Shown here: positions 1 to 8,204 of the stretch, piece by piece | How positions within the stretch are numbered: position 1 is the stretch's first letter | Layout of the letters: every line of letters begins with the position of its first letter | Assembly (NCBI GenBank): GCA_938085425.1 | Contig: CALKGQ010000014.1 | Coordinates: 103,762 to 167,761, forward strand | Direction of reading: 5' to 3' | Length of the DNA stretch: 64,000 bases | From: an uncultured Flavobacteriales bacterium | Lineage (GTDB): Bacteria > Bacteroidota > Bacteroidia > Flavobacteriales_D > Sanyastnellaceae | The notes under the pieces: generated by a model | What the model saw: the letters and a program-made list of their open reading frames with translations, nothing else | What the model was told of the DNA's origin: nothing | Databases searched by the model: none | Translations under genes and position numbers: made by a program

Positions 1-2331
1 CAACAGCTGCAACCAGCGCAACAACCGGCCAAACTCCAGTTGGTCGGCGAGCATTTCGTCTTGCGCCTGCCGCAGCAACAAATTGTCAGGATCATGGTCT
101 TGGAAGACTTGGAGCAACAAGGAGGTGGAGGTCAACAGATGACGCTCCTTGACCACCGCGCCAGGAAAACCCGTGAACACCAATCCAGAAATGGTGGCCA
201 CATCCCGGAACTTCCTCTTCACCAACTCCGAAGCATTGAACCCCGCCCCCAAATCATCCATCAAATGAGAAGGGTCAAAGAGATCCGCATCGAGAATGGC
301 GGACCAATCAATGGGTTGGTCGGAGAGCAGTTCCAGCCCGTCGTCGTTGCACGCCCAATTGAACGTTTGGGGGGAAAGCAAGCTCAGCCGATAAGCCAAA
401 AGAGAGGCCAAAGCCTCATGAACCTTCCTGCCTTCGAAAGGGTACACGAACAGATGATGGCCATCTCCATCCGTCAGGGACTCCACCAGCACCTGATGCG
501 CCCGTGGGATGTGGCTGCGTTCCGATTGGATTTGAATCATTGGGGCCAAACGCTGGAGTTCAGGCTCCCACTCCGCATCAGGGGTCGCCATCCGGTCCCA
601 AGCCATCCTCAACCTGTGGGACAATTCCGAGGAAAAGGACATCCTCCCCCCCATCCAAGCCGGTGTCCTTGCCGTTTGGGACTTCGACTTTTTCACCTTC
701 GCCACCAAACCCTGAAAGGAAACCAACGACACGACATGGCCCGCAAATACGAAGGCATCGCCTTCCTTCAGTGAAGCCACAAAACTCTCTTCCACATGGC
801 CAATCCGGCCATGGCCTCTCAAGTGGACCGAAGCCATCGTGGCACTGACAATGGCCCCCATGCTCATGCGGTGCCTGCGCATCTTGGTGCGGTCGGTCAT
901 TTTCCAAAGCCCATCTTCTTGCTCCTCGACCCTGCGGTGCTCGGTGTAAGCCCTCAGAGCCGCTCCACCGGTGGAAATGATGTCCAAGCATTGCCGCCAA
1001 TCTTCTGGCTCGATGTCTTGGTATGCCCATGTGTCCTTGACCGAAAGGAGGACATCGCGAGGCACAAAACCGTCGCCGACCGCCAAGGTGCAAAGCCATT
1101 GGACCAGAACATCCCAGCAGAGAATGACAGGAGCCTTGGGCTCCATTTCTCCGTGCTCGATGGCCTCACGGAGGGCCACAGCCTCGACCAACTCCAACCC
1201 ATGAGTGGGCACAAAGTGCACACGGCTGGCGGCGCCCGGACGGTGGCCTGAACGTCCTGCGCGCTGCATCATCCTGGCCACCCCCTTGGGGCCACCAATT
1301 TGGACCACCGCATCCACTGGGTGAAAGTCCACCCCCAAGTCCAACGATGCTGTGCACACGACGGCCTTCAGTTTGCCGTCGTGCAACGCCCCCTCCACCC
1401 AGGTGCGCAACTCGCGGGCAATGGACCCATGGTGCATGGCGATGGCGCCGGCCCATTCAGGTTGGGCCGCGAGCAAGGCCTGGTACCAAACCTCTGCCTG
1501 CCGTCTGGTGTTGGTGAAGACCAAAGTCGAGGCGTGTCCTTCGATCACATCCACCACCTCGTCGACGAGTTGGAGACCGATGTGGCCTGCCCAAGGCAAT
1601 TTGGCAAACGCCTTGGGCATGGTGCTGACAATGGACACTTCTTTGCGGATGTCTGCCTTGACCAGACGCCCCTCACCTCCTCCCAACAAAGACCTCAAGG
1701 CCACATCGGGATCGGCCAAAGTCGCACTGATCCCCCAAATCGAAGGGCACTGCCCGCCGCTTTTTGTGTGTTGATGCCGGAGCCATGACAACGCCAATTC
1801 CACTTGGACCCCACGTTTGGAGCCCAACAATTCGTGCCATTCGTCGACCACCACCATGCCCACATTGCCGAGCCTTTGGGAACCTCCCTTTTGGGCCAAC
1901 AAAATATGGATGGACTCAGGCGTTGTGATGAGTACGTCTGGCAATTGGGTCCGCTGTTGCGCCTTTTTTTTGGCCGAGGTGTCCCCCGTGCGAAGCCCCA
2001 CCTCCCAAGACAGGCCCAAGCCTTCAGCCATGCGCTCTGCCGCGGAGGCAATGTCTGCAGACAAAGCCCGCAATGGAGCGACCCAGAGCAACTTCAGCCC
2101 CTTCTGATGCGGTTGTCCGCTGCGGAGCTGAGCCGCTGCTTCCGACATCACATGGCCCATGGCTGCGTACGTCTTGCCACTGCCTGTTGGCGCCTGAAGA
2201 AGTCCGCTCTCCCCTTGAGCACAGGCGTTCCACACCTCCTTTTGAAAGTCTTGCGGCACCCAGCCTTGGCCAGAAAACCACCTGTGCAAGGGGACGTGGA
2301 CATCTGGAATATGGGGTCTGGAAGCTGGCAT
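1..2331 (-). CDS. Ligase-associated DExH-box DNA-repair helicase (Lhr-like), C-terminus cut by window edge
   Basis: A continuous minus-strand frame of 777 codons runs off the left edge, so it has no stop codon here. It reads as a superfamily 2 helicase. Walker A QAPTGSGKT lies at residues 46-54, the DExH box as DEWH at 163-166 followed by ELLGSKRG, and motif VI QRAGRSGHRPG near 356-366. DEWHELLGSKRG is characteristic of the Lhr-like helicases that travel with an ATP-dependent DNA ligase, an exonuclease and a phosphoesterase (family knowledge). Those partners would lie left of the window. The family is usually slightly over 800 residues, so only a few dozen appear to be missing. The ATG at 2331 is chosen because AAGGAGAGAG directly precedes it, one of the few clear Shine-Dalgarno-like sites here. 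It probably unwinds or translocates on DNA during repair; the substrate cannot be told from sequence. Confidence 0.93.
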   Translation of the reverse strand, partial: MPASRPHIPDVHVPLHRWFSGQGWVPQDFQKEVWNACAQGESGLLQAPTGSGKTYAAMGHVMSEAAAQLRSGQPHQKGLKLLWVAPLRALSADIASAAERMAEGLGLSWEVGLRTGDTSAKKKAQQRTQLPDVLITTPESIHILLAQKGGSQRLGNVGMVVVDEWHELLGSKRGVQVELALSWLRHQHTKSGGQCPSIWGISATLADPDVALRSLLGGGEGRLVKADIRKEVSIVSTMPKAFAKLPWAGHIGLQLVDEVVDVIEGHASTLVFTNTRRQAEVWYQALLAAQPEWAGAIAMHHGSIARELRTWVEGALHDGKLKAVVCTASLDLGVDFHPVDAVVQIGGPKGVARMMQRAGRSGHRPGAASRVHFVPTHGLELVEAVALREAIEHGEMEPKAPVILCWDVLVQWLCTLAVGDGFVPRDVLLSVKDTWAYQDIEPEDWRQCLDIISTGGAALRAYTEHRRVEEQEDGLWKMTDRTKMRRHRMSMGAIVSATMASVHLRGHGRIGHVEESFVASLKEGDAFVFAGHVVSLVSFQGLVAKVKKSKSQTARTPAWMGGRMSFSSELSHRLRMAWDRMATPDAEWEPELQRLAPMIQIQSERSHIPRAHQVLVESLTDGDGHHLFVYPFEGRKVHEALASLLAYRLSLLSPQTFNWACNDDGLELLSDQPIDWSAILDADLFDPSHLMDDLGAGFNASELVKRKFRDVATISGLVFTGFPGAVVKERHLLTSTSLLLQVFQDHDPDNLLLRQAQDEMLADQLEFGRLLRWLQLL

Positions 2332-2464
2332 CTCTCTCCTTGAAACATCCACGTGGACACACGGTTCAAACAACATCCACCCCAAGTTCAACGTCTGTTA
2401 TGGGGGCGTCCTGTATCTTTCGGCACGGTATATGCGCCCAAGGCCTACAAGAATCGATGACCAC

Positions 2465-3277
2465 ATGAACAAATTCTCCTTACGCCCCTCTTGGATGTCC
2501 CTCGCCTTGTTGCTCGGCATTCTTTGCTCCATGCCTGTCTCTTCTGCCTATGGCCAAATCCGTGAGGACGAAGAGGAAGAGCCTATCCTTATCAAAGAAA
2601 GCGAGCTCAACCAGCTGCTGATGTGGCATGTGGACGGGAAATATGAAAAGGTGCTGTACAAAGCCATTCGGTACACCGAAGACGACGAACAAAAAAAGCA
2701 CCCGTTGCCTTACCTCTACATGGCCAAAGCCTACCTCGGGGTCCACAACAGCGACGATCCTGATTTGCGGGAGGCTTACGAAGTGGACAAGCTGAAGGCC
2801 TTGAAAAACGCCTTGAAGTACGCCGGCAAGTTTGTCAAGAAGGACAAGGAGCAGGAATACGTTCCAAAGGATTTGGACTTCATGGAGGAACTGCGCAAGG
2901 AGACCATCATTGCTGCGGAAACGGAGATGGACAATGAGAAGTACACCAAGGCCAAGTCCTACTACAAGTACCTCACCACCTTGGACAAAGAGGATCCCGG
3001 AGCTTGGATGATGTTTGGCACGGTCTACCTGACCCTGAAAGCACGTAGGGACGCAGACAAAGCTTGGGAAACTGCCAAAAACCTTCTGCTGGACCAACAA
3101 GGACGTGGGTTGACAGAGGGCCAGAGGGATCTATTGCAATACGCCTTTGTCACCACGCTGGAACGTCTGGATGCATTGGGTGACCCCGCTGCAGCCAGGG
3201 AATGGATCAGCATTGGAGACGACCTGATCGGAGGCGACCGTGAATACGAGGCGGTCAAACGCTCCATTGGCGGCTGA
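2465..3277 (+). CDS. Exported TPR-like protein of unknown function
   Basis: 270 residues. A hydrophobic signal peptide (about residues 8-27, ending SSAYGQ) is followed by an acidic patch of alternating D and E. The rest is helical and looks TPR-like: the segments around YLYMAKAYLG and AWMMFGTVYLTL fit the helix pairs of tetratricopeptide repeats. An upstream in-frame ATG at 2432 would add 11 residues; 2465 is preferred because it puts the signal peptide at the N-terminus. A promoter-like TATCTTTC sits at 2414-2421. It faces away from the helicase. Probably periplasmic and involved in protein-protein contacts. No specific function is recognised. Confidence 0.82.
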   Translation: MNKFSLRPSWMSLALLLGILCSMPVSSAYGQIREDEEEEPILIKESELNQLLMWHVDGKYEKVLYKAIRYTEDDEQKKHPLPYLYMAKAYLGVHNSDDPDLREAYEVDKLKALKNALKYAGKFVKKDKEQEYVPKDLDFMEELRKETIIAAETEMDNEKYTKAKSYYKYLTTLDKEDPGAWMMFGTVYLTLKARRDADKAWETAKNLLLDQQGRGLTEGQRDLLQYAFVTTLERLDALGDPAAAREWISIGDDLIGGDREYEAVKRSIGG

Positions 3278-3307
3278 TCCTCTTCGCCTGACCCACACCG
3301 CTTGCTC

Positions 3308-4195
3308 ATGAGCCCTCGCCTACAGGGATTTTCTGCCAATGAATGGGTCTCTGACCAAGGTGTGTTGTGGGAAGAGTCCTCGGGCCGCATGGCCCTTTCA
3401 AGAGGCCGAATTGCCCGTTTTTTCCCCTTGTTGAGCACCCGCCCGTGGGCTTTGCATGTTGAATTGACAGGGCCACCCCACAGCCAGGAAGCCCTGCGCG
3501 ATCGGCTGGGGTCGGAGGCGCCCATGATTGCCGTGGTGGACCTGGGGCCTGAAGCCCATGCAGCACTCCGTGCACCCGATGGCTGGACAGAGGTCCTTCG
3601 TCATTCTCGCACCATGCCGCTTCCCGCCGTGCCTCAGACCTTGGCGCTCCCCAAAACAAGGGAGAAACAGGAAAGGCGTTTTCTCAAAGATGGTGGCACA
3701 GTCATGGTCGATGTGGGCCACAACCCAGCAACATGGGGGGCGGTTGAACGCCTCCACCATGGCTCTCGGGAGCGCAAGGGCCTCCATATGCCCACCGCCC
3801 AATTGTCGAGCCTGCTCCACCGCATTGCCAGGACCCCATGGACCTTTGCTGCGGTAGCGCTCGATGAAGAAGGGAATGCCATGGCCTCAGGGGGGTTCGT
3901 GGTGCTTGCGGATGGCACTTGCGTCTATGCGTTTGGGGGGCAACAACGAGGCCCCATGTCAGGACGTGCCTCGGTGGCCATGATCTGTGCTGCCGTGCGA
4001 CATGCGCAATCCATGGGATGTCACACCTTTGATTTTGGGGGAAGCCAAGACCTTGGGGTCGACAGGTTCTACAAAGAATTTGGCGGCCAGGCCGTTCCTC
4101 GGCGGCGATGGGTCAAAGCCCCTCTCCTCTTCCGGTGGTGCTTTCCCGCGCTTTGGGGCACATGGACCCAGACGTCCCACGCAGTGGACCATTGA
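3308..4195 (+). CDS. GNAT/FemAB-like acyltransferase domain protein
   Basis: 295 residues, starting 30 bases after the TPR-like gene on the same strand, so probably cotranscribed. The C-terminal half resembles the acetyltransferase/FemAB-like (BioF2-type) fold: a strand with AAVALDEEGNAMASGGFVV, then FDFGGSQDLGVDRFYKEFGG, which matches the conserved FDFGGS..V..FK.FG pattern of that superfamily. The N-terminal 140 residues are less conserved and may be a second degenerate GNAT lobe, as in FemAB proteins. There is no signal peptide, so it should be cytoplasmic. The acceptor is unknown; relatives act on cell-wall, lipid or polysaccharide amines. The ATG at 3308 is used rather than the TTG at 3302. 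Confidence 0.7.
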   Translation: MSPRLQGFSANEWVSDQGVLWEESSGRMALSRGRIARFFPLLSTRPWALHVELTGPPHSQEALRDRLGSEAPMIAVVDLGPEAHAALRAPDGWTEVLRHSRTMPLPAVPQTLALPKTREKQERRFLKDGGTVMVDVGHNPATWGAVERLHHGSRERKGLHMPTAQLSSLLHRIARTPWTFAAVALDEEGNAMASGGFVVLADGTCVYAFGGQQRGPMSGRASVAMICAAVRHAQSMGCHTFDFGGSQDLGVDRFYKEFGGQAVPRRRWVKAPLLFRWCFPALWGTWTQTSHAVDH

Positions 4196-4202
4196 CGGAC
4201 GG

Positions 4203-5246
4203 TCAGGGGTCCTTTCGGCCCAACCTGTGCATGGCTTCAATGGCCCTTACCACCGCCAATCCCTCTGAGATGGGGGTCGCCACCTCCCCGCCGTGCAAGA
4301 GCACATCCATGACATTCGCATACACGTGGTGGTGGTTGTTCGCAGATCCTTTGTAGCCTCCGTAATCGTTCGCAGGCGGCGCAGGTGGCATTTGGGGGAG
4401 CTCCTTCCCATCCACTTCGAATGCCTCAAGCTTGTCCATGTATTGCCCACCAATGCGCACTGTGCCCTGGCTGCCCATGACCGTCATGCTGCTTTCAAAA
4501 TTCGCTTGGGCGGCCGACGTGCTGAACACCAAGGTTCCCCAACCTCCATTGCGCAGGGCAAACCTGACCAAGCCACCATCTTCAAATTCTGTGGAGTCCC
4601 GGTGGGTTTCTTGCACAAAATGGGCACTCTGAACATCAAGGTCGCCAAACACCCACATCAAAATGTCCAGAAAATGTGAGAATTGAGTGAACAACGGCCC
4701 CCCATCCAAGGCCATCGTCCCCCGCCATGAACCAGGCGTGTAATAACGGCCATCTCGGTTCCAAAGGCACTTGACATGGACTTGCAACACTTCCCCAAAG
4801 AGGTTCTCCATGGAAGCTTGCTTCAGCCATTGCGCCGCCGGGGCATACCGGTTCTGCATGACCCCGAACACATGCACACCTCGGGCGCTCGCTTGAGAGG
4901 CCAAGGACTCTACGGAAGCCACCGTCAACCCCATGGGCTTTTCGACCACGACGTGCTTGCCTGCGGCAACAGCGCATGCTGCAAGATCAACATGGGTGCC
5001 GTTGGGCGTGCAAATGGCCACGACATCAATCTCATCTCCACAACCGTTCAGGGCTTCGGGGAGTCCCACAAAGGACTTTGCCTCGGGGGCGAATGAAGCA
5101 GGCAATGCGCGGCCATCTCCCTTGTCTTCCCACCTCACATCCACCACCACTTGCACAATCGCCTCAGGGTGGGCTTGGACCATGGCGACATGTCGGCGGC
5201 CAATGTGACCGCATCCCACCACTGCAAATCTGACTGGCGTTCGCAT
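4203..5246 (-). CDS. Gfo/Idh/MocA-family NAD(P)-dependent sugar oxidoreductase (WbpB/WlbA-like)
   Basis: 347 residues. The N-terminal Rossmann fold has VVGCGHIGRRH at residues 5-15, and the family catalytic motif VVVEKPMG follows near residue 95. The central segment RDGRYYTPGSWRGT then DGGPLFTQFSHFLDI resembles the UDP-N-acetyl-glucosaminuronate dehydrogenases (WbpB/WlbA) used for surface polysaccharide sugars. The likely reaction is oxidation of a nucleotide-sugar hydroxyl with NAD+. No glycan genes are adjacent, so the substrate is inferred from similarity only. The ATG at 5246 starts exactly at the Rossmann strand, and a perfect TACCTTTG promoter element ends four bases upstream, implying a leaderless message. 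Its 3' end converges on the acyltransferase gene with 7 bases between. Confidence 0.88.
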   Translation of the reverse strand: MRTPVRFAVVGCGHIGRRHVAMVQAHPEAIVQVVVDVRWEDKGDGRALPASFAPEAKSFVGLPEALNGCGDEIDVVAICTPNGTHVDLAACAVAAGKHVVVEKPMGLTVASVESLASQASARGVHVFGVMQNRYAPAAQWLKQASMENLFGEVLQVHVKCLWNRDGRYYTPGSWRGTMALDGGPLFTQFSHFLDILMWVFGDLDVQSAHFVQETHRDSTEFEDGGLVRFALRNGGWGTLVFSTSAAQANFESSMTVMGSQGTVRIGGQYMDKLEAFEVDGKELPQMPPAPPANDYGGYKGSANNHHHVYANVMDVLLHGGEVATPISEGLAVVRAIEAMHRLGRKDP

Positions 5247-5250
5247 GGCG

Positions 5251-5258
5251 CAAAGGTA
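5251..5258 (-). promoter_or_regulatory. -7 promoter element TACCTTTG for the oxidoreductase gene
   Basis: Perfect match to the Bacteroidota -7 consensus TAnnTTTG on the minus strand, four bases before the ATG at 5246. Transcription would start at about the start codon. No clear TTG at -33. It shares a 7-base-arm palindrome with the plus-strand element at 5265-5272. Confidence 0.6.
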
Positions 5259-5264
5259 GACCAC

Positions 5265-5272
5265 TACCTTCG
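5265..5272 (+). promoter_or_regulatory. -7 promoter element TACCTTCG for the BtuF-like gene
   Basis: Seven of eight bases match TAnnTTTG, four bases before the ATG at 5277. The same TACCTTCG plus four bases plus ATG occurs before the desaturase gene at 55083, which supports it as a real variant. Confidence 0.5.
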
Positions 5273-5276
5273 TCCC

Positions 5277-6029
5277 ATGCGCGTTGTTTCTCTGGTGCCC
5301 AGCTGGACGGAGTTTTTGCACGACTTGGACAGCCATGTCGTGGGCCAAACCAAATTTTGTGTTCGGCCCAGGTCAGCCTTCCGTTCTGTGGACCGCATCG
5401 GAGGAACCAAGACCATCGATGTGGAGAAAATCCTGGCCCTTCAGCCCGATTTGGTGGTGGCCAACAAGGAAGAGAACGACAGGGAACAAGTGCAAGAGCT
5501 GATGGCCCGGTGTCCCGCACATTGCGAAGTCGTTGTGACCGACGTCCAATCCCTCGACTCCGTCTGGAGGGCCATGCACCAATTGGGGACGTCTCTGGAG
5601 AAAAGGAAAGAGACGAACCAAATGGTCACTCAAATCCAAGAACGCTGGGGAGAAGCCAAGCCATTGGTGGGCAAGGCTGGTTATGCCGTTTGGTCGAAGC
5701 CTTGGATGGCCGCAGGAACGGACACCTTCATCCACCATGTCATGCAACATTGGGGGATTGACAATGCCTTGGTGGGGACGTCCAGGTACCCATCCCTGGC
5801 GGAGGAATCGAGTCGCGGTGTGCCTCATGCTCCCCTTTGGCTCCTGCCGTCGGAACCCTTCCCCTTCCAACAAAAGCATTTGGCCGCCCTGCAAGAAGAC
5901 CATCCTTTGGCGGCCTTTCGACTGGTGGATGGCGAAGCATTCTCCTGGTATGGCTCCCGCATGCTCCATGTGGCGGGACATTTGCAGGAGGTGGCAAAGT
6001 GGGTGTCGGAGTGCTCCCCTGCCTCCTGA
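5277..6029 (+). CDS. BtuF/TroA-like helical-backbone metal- or cobalamin-binding protein
   Basis: 250 residues. The N-terminus RVVSLVPSWTEFLHDL is the typical first strand and helix of BtuF-type periplasmic binding proteins (usual form RIVSLxPSxTExL). IGGTKTIDVEKILALQPDLVV is the matching next element. There is no signal peptide, unlike classical BtuF. Many Bacteroidota carry such a signal-less version (family knowledge), so a cytoplasmic corrinoid- or metal-related role is possible. It is divergent from the oxidoreductase with 30 bases between start codons. The longer frame back to 5151 overlaps that gene and is rejected. No transporter genes are adjacent. Confidence 0.8.
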   Translation: MRVVSLVPSWTEFLHDLDSHVVGQTKFCVRPRSAFRSVDRIGGTKTIDVEKILALQPDLVVANKEENDREQVQELMARCPAHCEVVVTDVQSLDSVWRAMHQLGTSLEKRKETNQMVTQIQERWGEAKPLVGKAGYAVWSKPWMAAGTDTFIHHVMQHWGIDNALVGTSRYPSLAEESSRGVPHAPLWLLPSEPFPFQQKHLAALQEDHPLAAFRLVDGEAFSWYGSRMLHVAGHLQEVAKWVSECSPAS

Positions 6030-6094
6030 ATGCCGACAGCCTGTCAGCCCATGGGGCCCGGACATGTCGCTCTTGACAGGCCCAAGGCGGGAAC

Positions 6095-6118
6095 GTTGAC
6101 AGGTTGACAGGTTGACAG
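6095..6118 (+). repeat. Three tandem copies of GTTGACAG upstream of dnaK
   Basis: GTTGACAG is repeated three times head to tail, and a fourth TTGACAG lies at 6073-6079. The array sits 70-95 bases before the dnaK start. It does not resemble a CIRCE element. It could be a binding site for a regulator or a slipped repeat; function unknown. Confidence 0.75.
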
Positions 6119-6188
6119 TGCCTCAAAAGCAGTTGGCATCAGGTTTGACCTAAGGAGGACAAATCAAAACAACAATCAACCCCTCAAC

Positions 6189-8102
6189 ATGAGCAAAATC
6201 ATTGGCATCGACCTCGGGACCACCAACAGCTGCGTCGCAGTGATGGAAGGAAACGAACCTGTGGTCATCAACAACAGCGAAGGCAAGCGCACCACCCCAT
6301 CGGTGGTGGCCTTCATCGACGGAGGCGAACGAAAGGTGGGTGAACCCGCCAAGCGTCAAGCCATCACCAACCCCACCAAAACGATCTCAAGCATCAAACG
6401 CTTCATGGGATCCACCTTCAGTGAAGTCGAGAAGGAAGCCGGCCGGGTGGCCTACAACGTGGTCAAAGGAGACAACAACACCCCACGCGTGGCCATCGAC
6501 GACCGCAAATACACCCCACAAGAAATTTCTGCCATGGTGCTTCAGAAGATGAAGCGTACGGCAGAAGAGTACTTGGGCCAAGAAGTCACTGGCGCAGTGA
6601 TCACCGTGCCGGCGTATTTCAACGACAGCCAACGTCAAGCCACCAAAGAAGCAGGCGAAATCGCCGGCCTCGAGGTCAAGCGCATCATCAACGAGCCCAC
6701 CGCCGCAGCCCTTGCTTACGGCATGGACAAAAAATCCACCGACCAAAAAATTGTGGTTTTTGACCTTGGTGGAGGAACCCACGACGTCAGCATCCTCGAG
6801 CTTGGAGATGGCGTCTTTGAAGTGTTGTCCACCGATGGAGACACCCACTTGGGCGGAGACGACTTCGACCAGGCCATCATCGAATGGCTCGTGGACGAGT
6901 TCAAGAGCGAAAACAGTGGGCTGGACTTGAGCAAGGACCCCATGTCCCTTCAGCGGTTGAAGGAGGCCGCTGAGAAGTCCAAGATCGAATTGTCCAGCAC
7001 AACGAGTTCAGAAATCAACCTCCCGTACATCATGCCGGTGGACGGAGTGCCCAAGCACCTTGTCCGCAGCCTGACACGGGCCAAGTTTGAGCAGTTGGTC
7101 GACGACTTGGTGAAGCGCTCCATTGAGCCTTGCAGAACTGCATTGAAAGCCGCTGGACTGGAGAAGAGTGACATCGATGAAGTCATCATCGTGGGAGGCT
7201 CGACGCGAATTCCTGCCGTTCAAGATGCCGTCAAGGCGTACTTCGGCAAAGAGCCCTCCAAGGGGGTCAACCCAGACGAAGTAGTCGCCGTGGGTGCCGC
7301 CATCCAAGGTGGTGTCCTCACAGGCGATGTGAAAGATGTGCTGCTTCTGGATGTTACGCCGCTTTCCTTGGGCATTGAAACCATGGGTGGCGTGTTCACC
7401 AAGCTCATCGAGTCCAACACCACCATCCCCACGAAGAAGTCCGAGACCTTTTCCACGGCCAGTGACAACCAGCCGAGCGTGGAGATCCACGTTCTGCAAG
7501 GAGAACGCTCCATGGCAAACGACAACAAAACCATCGGACGGTTCCACTTGGCCGACATCCCACCCGCCCCACGCGGGGTGCCACAGATTGAGGTCACCTT
7601 CGACATCGACGCCAACGGCATCATCAATGTGGGGGCCAAGGACAAGGCCACGGGCAAGGAGCAGAGCATCAAGATCGAAGCTTCAAGCGGATTGAGCGAA
7701 ACTGAAATCGCACAAATGAAAGCAGATGCCGAGGCCAATGCCGATGCCGACGCACAAGCCAAAGAGCGCGCCGACGTCTTGAACCAGGCCGATGCATTGG
7801 TGTTCCAAACGGAAAAGCAGTTGGGCGAGTTTGGAGACAAGCTCCCAGAAGACAAAAAAGCACCCATCAACGATGCCTTGGAAGCCCTCAAAAAGGCCCA
7901 TGGTGAACAAGACATCGAAGGCTGCAAATCTGGCATCGAGGCCCTGAACACAGCTTTCCAAGCCGCAAGCCAGGAAATGTATGCTGCGCAGCAAGCGGAA
8001 GGAGGCGCCGAAGGAGGTGGTCAACCTCAAGGCGACGCAGGAGCGCCGACGGAAGATGCCGAAGTGACCGATGTAGATTTTGAAGAGGTGAAGGAGGGCT
8101 GA
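6189..8102 (+). CDS. dnaK: Chaperone DnaK (Hsp70)
   Basis: 637 residues, normal length for DnaK. The ATPase domain opens with [17 protein letters not shown] (residues 4-20). The phosphate-binding loop reads [17 protein letters not shown], with His where E. coli has Phe, a form I recall from other Flavobacteria. The substrate-binding domain and a helical lid follow, then a Gly-rich linker and the acidic C-terminus [12 protein letters not shown]. It folds nascent and stressed proteins with DnaJ and GrpE, neither of which is in the window. It appears monocistronic: a 159-base upstream region with tandem GTTGACAG repeats and a strong terminator right after the stop. A GGAGG lies 30 bases before the ATG, too far to act as a ribosome site. 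The leader between is A-rich, as is common in Bacteroidota. Confidence 0.98.
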   Translation: MSKIIGIDLGTTNSCVAVMEGNEPVVINNSEGKRTTPSVVAFIDGGERKVGEPAKRQAITNPTKTISSIKRFMGSTFSEVEKEAGRVAYNVVKGDNNTPRVAIDDRKYTPQEISAMVLQKMKRTAEEYLGQEVTGAVITVPAYFNDSQRQATKEAGEIAGLEVKRIINEPTAAALAYGMDKKSTDQKIVVFDLGGGTHDVSILELGDGVFEVLSTDGDTHLGGDDFDQAIIEWLVDEFKSENSGLDLSKDPMSLQRLKEAAEKSKIELSSTTSSEINLPYIMPVDGVPKHLVRSLTRAKFEQLVDDLVKRSIEPCRTALKAAGLEKSDIDEVIIVGGSTRIPAVQDAVKAYFGKEPSKGVNPDEVVAVGAAIQGGVLTGDVKDVLLLDVTPLSLGIETMGGVFTKLIESNTTIPTKKSETFSTASDNQPSVEIHVLQGERSMANDNKTIGRFHLADIPPAPRGVPQIEVTFDIDANGIINVGAKDKATGKEQSIKIEASSGLSETEIAQMKADAEANADADAQAKERADVLNQADALVFQTEKQLGEFGDKLPEDKKAPINDALEALKKAHGEQDIEGCKSGIEALNTAFQAASQEMYAAQQAEGGAEGGGQPQGDAGAPTEDAEVTDVDFEEVKEG

Positions 8103-8126
8103 TCTCCTCGCCTGCGAGTCCCAAAG

Positions 8127-8157
8127 AAAAAGCCCTGCATTTTTGCAGGGCTTTTTT
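8127..8157 (+). terminator. Rho-independent terminator of dnaK
   Basis: A 13-base inverted repeat (AAAAAGCCCTGCA at 8127-8139, TGCAGGGCTTTTT at 8144-8156) with a TTTT loop and a T-run. It begins 24 bases after the dnaK stop. Confidence 0.92.
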
Positions 8158-8204
8158 GCGTTTGGATGAACCGGAAGGGAACACGGGTGTTCCAACTCTA
8201 CATC

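Noticed and set aside
578..2369. Several short minus-strand frames suggesting a broken helicase gene
   Set aside because: The remaining minus-strand frame is open from 2331 to the window edge with all helicase motifs in register. There is no frameshift; the fragments are out-of-frame shadows.
6154..6158. GGAGG as ribosome-binding site of dnaK
   Set aside because: It is 30 bases from the ATG, too far for a Shine-Dalgarno role.
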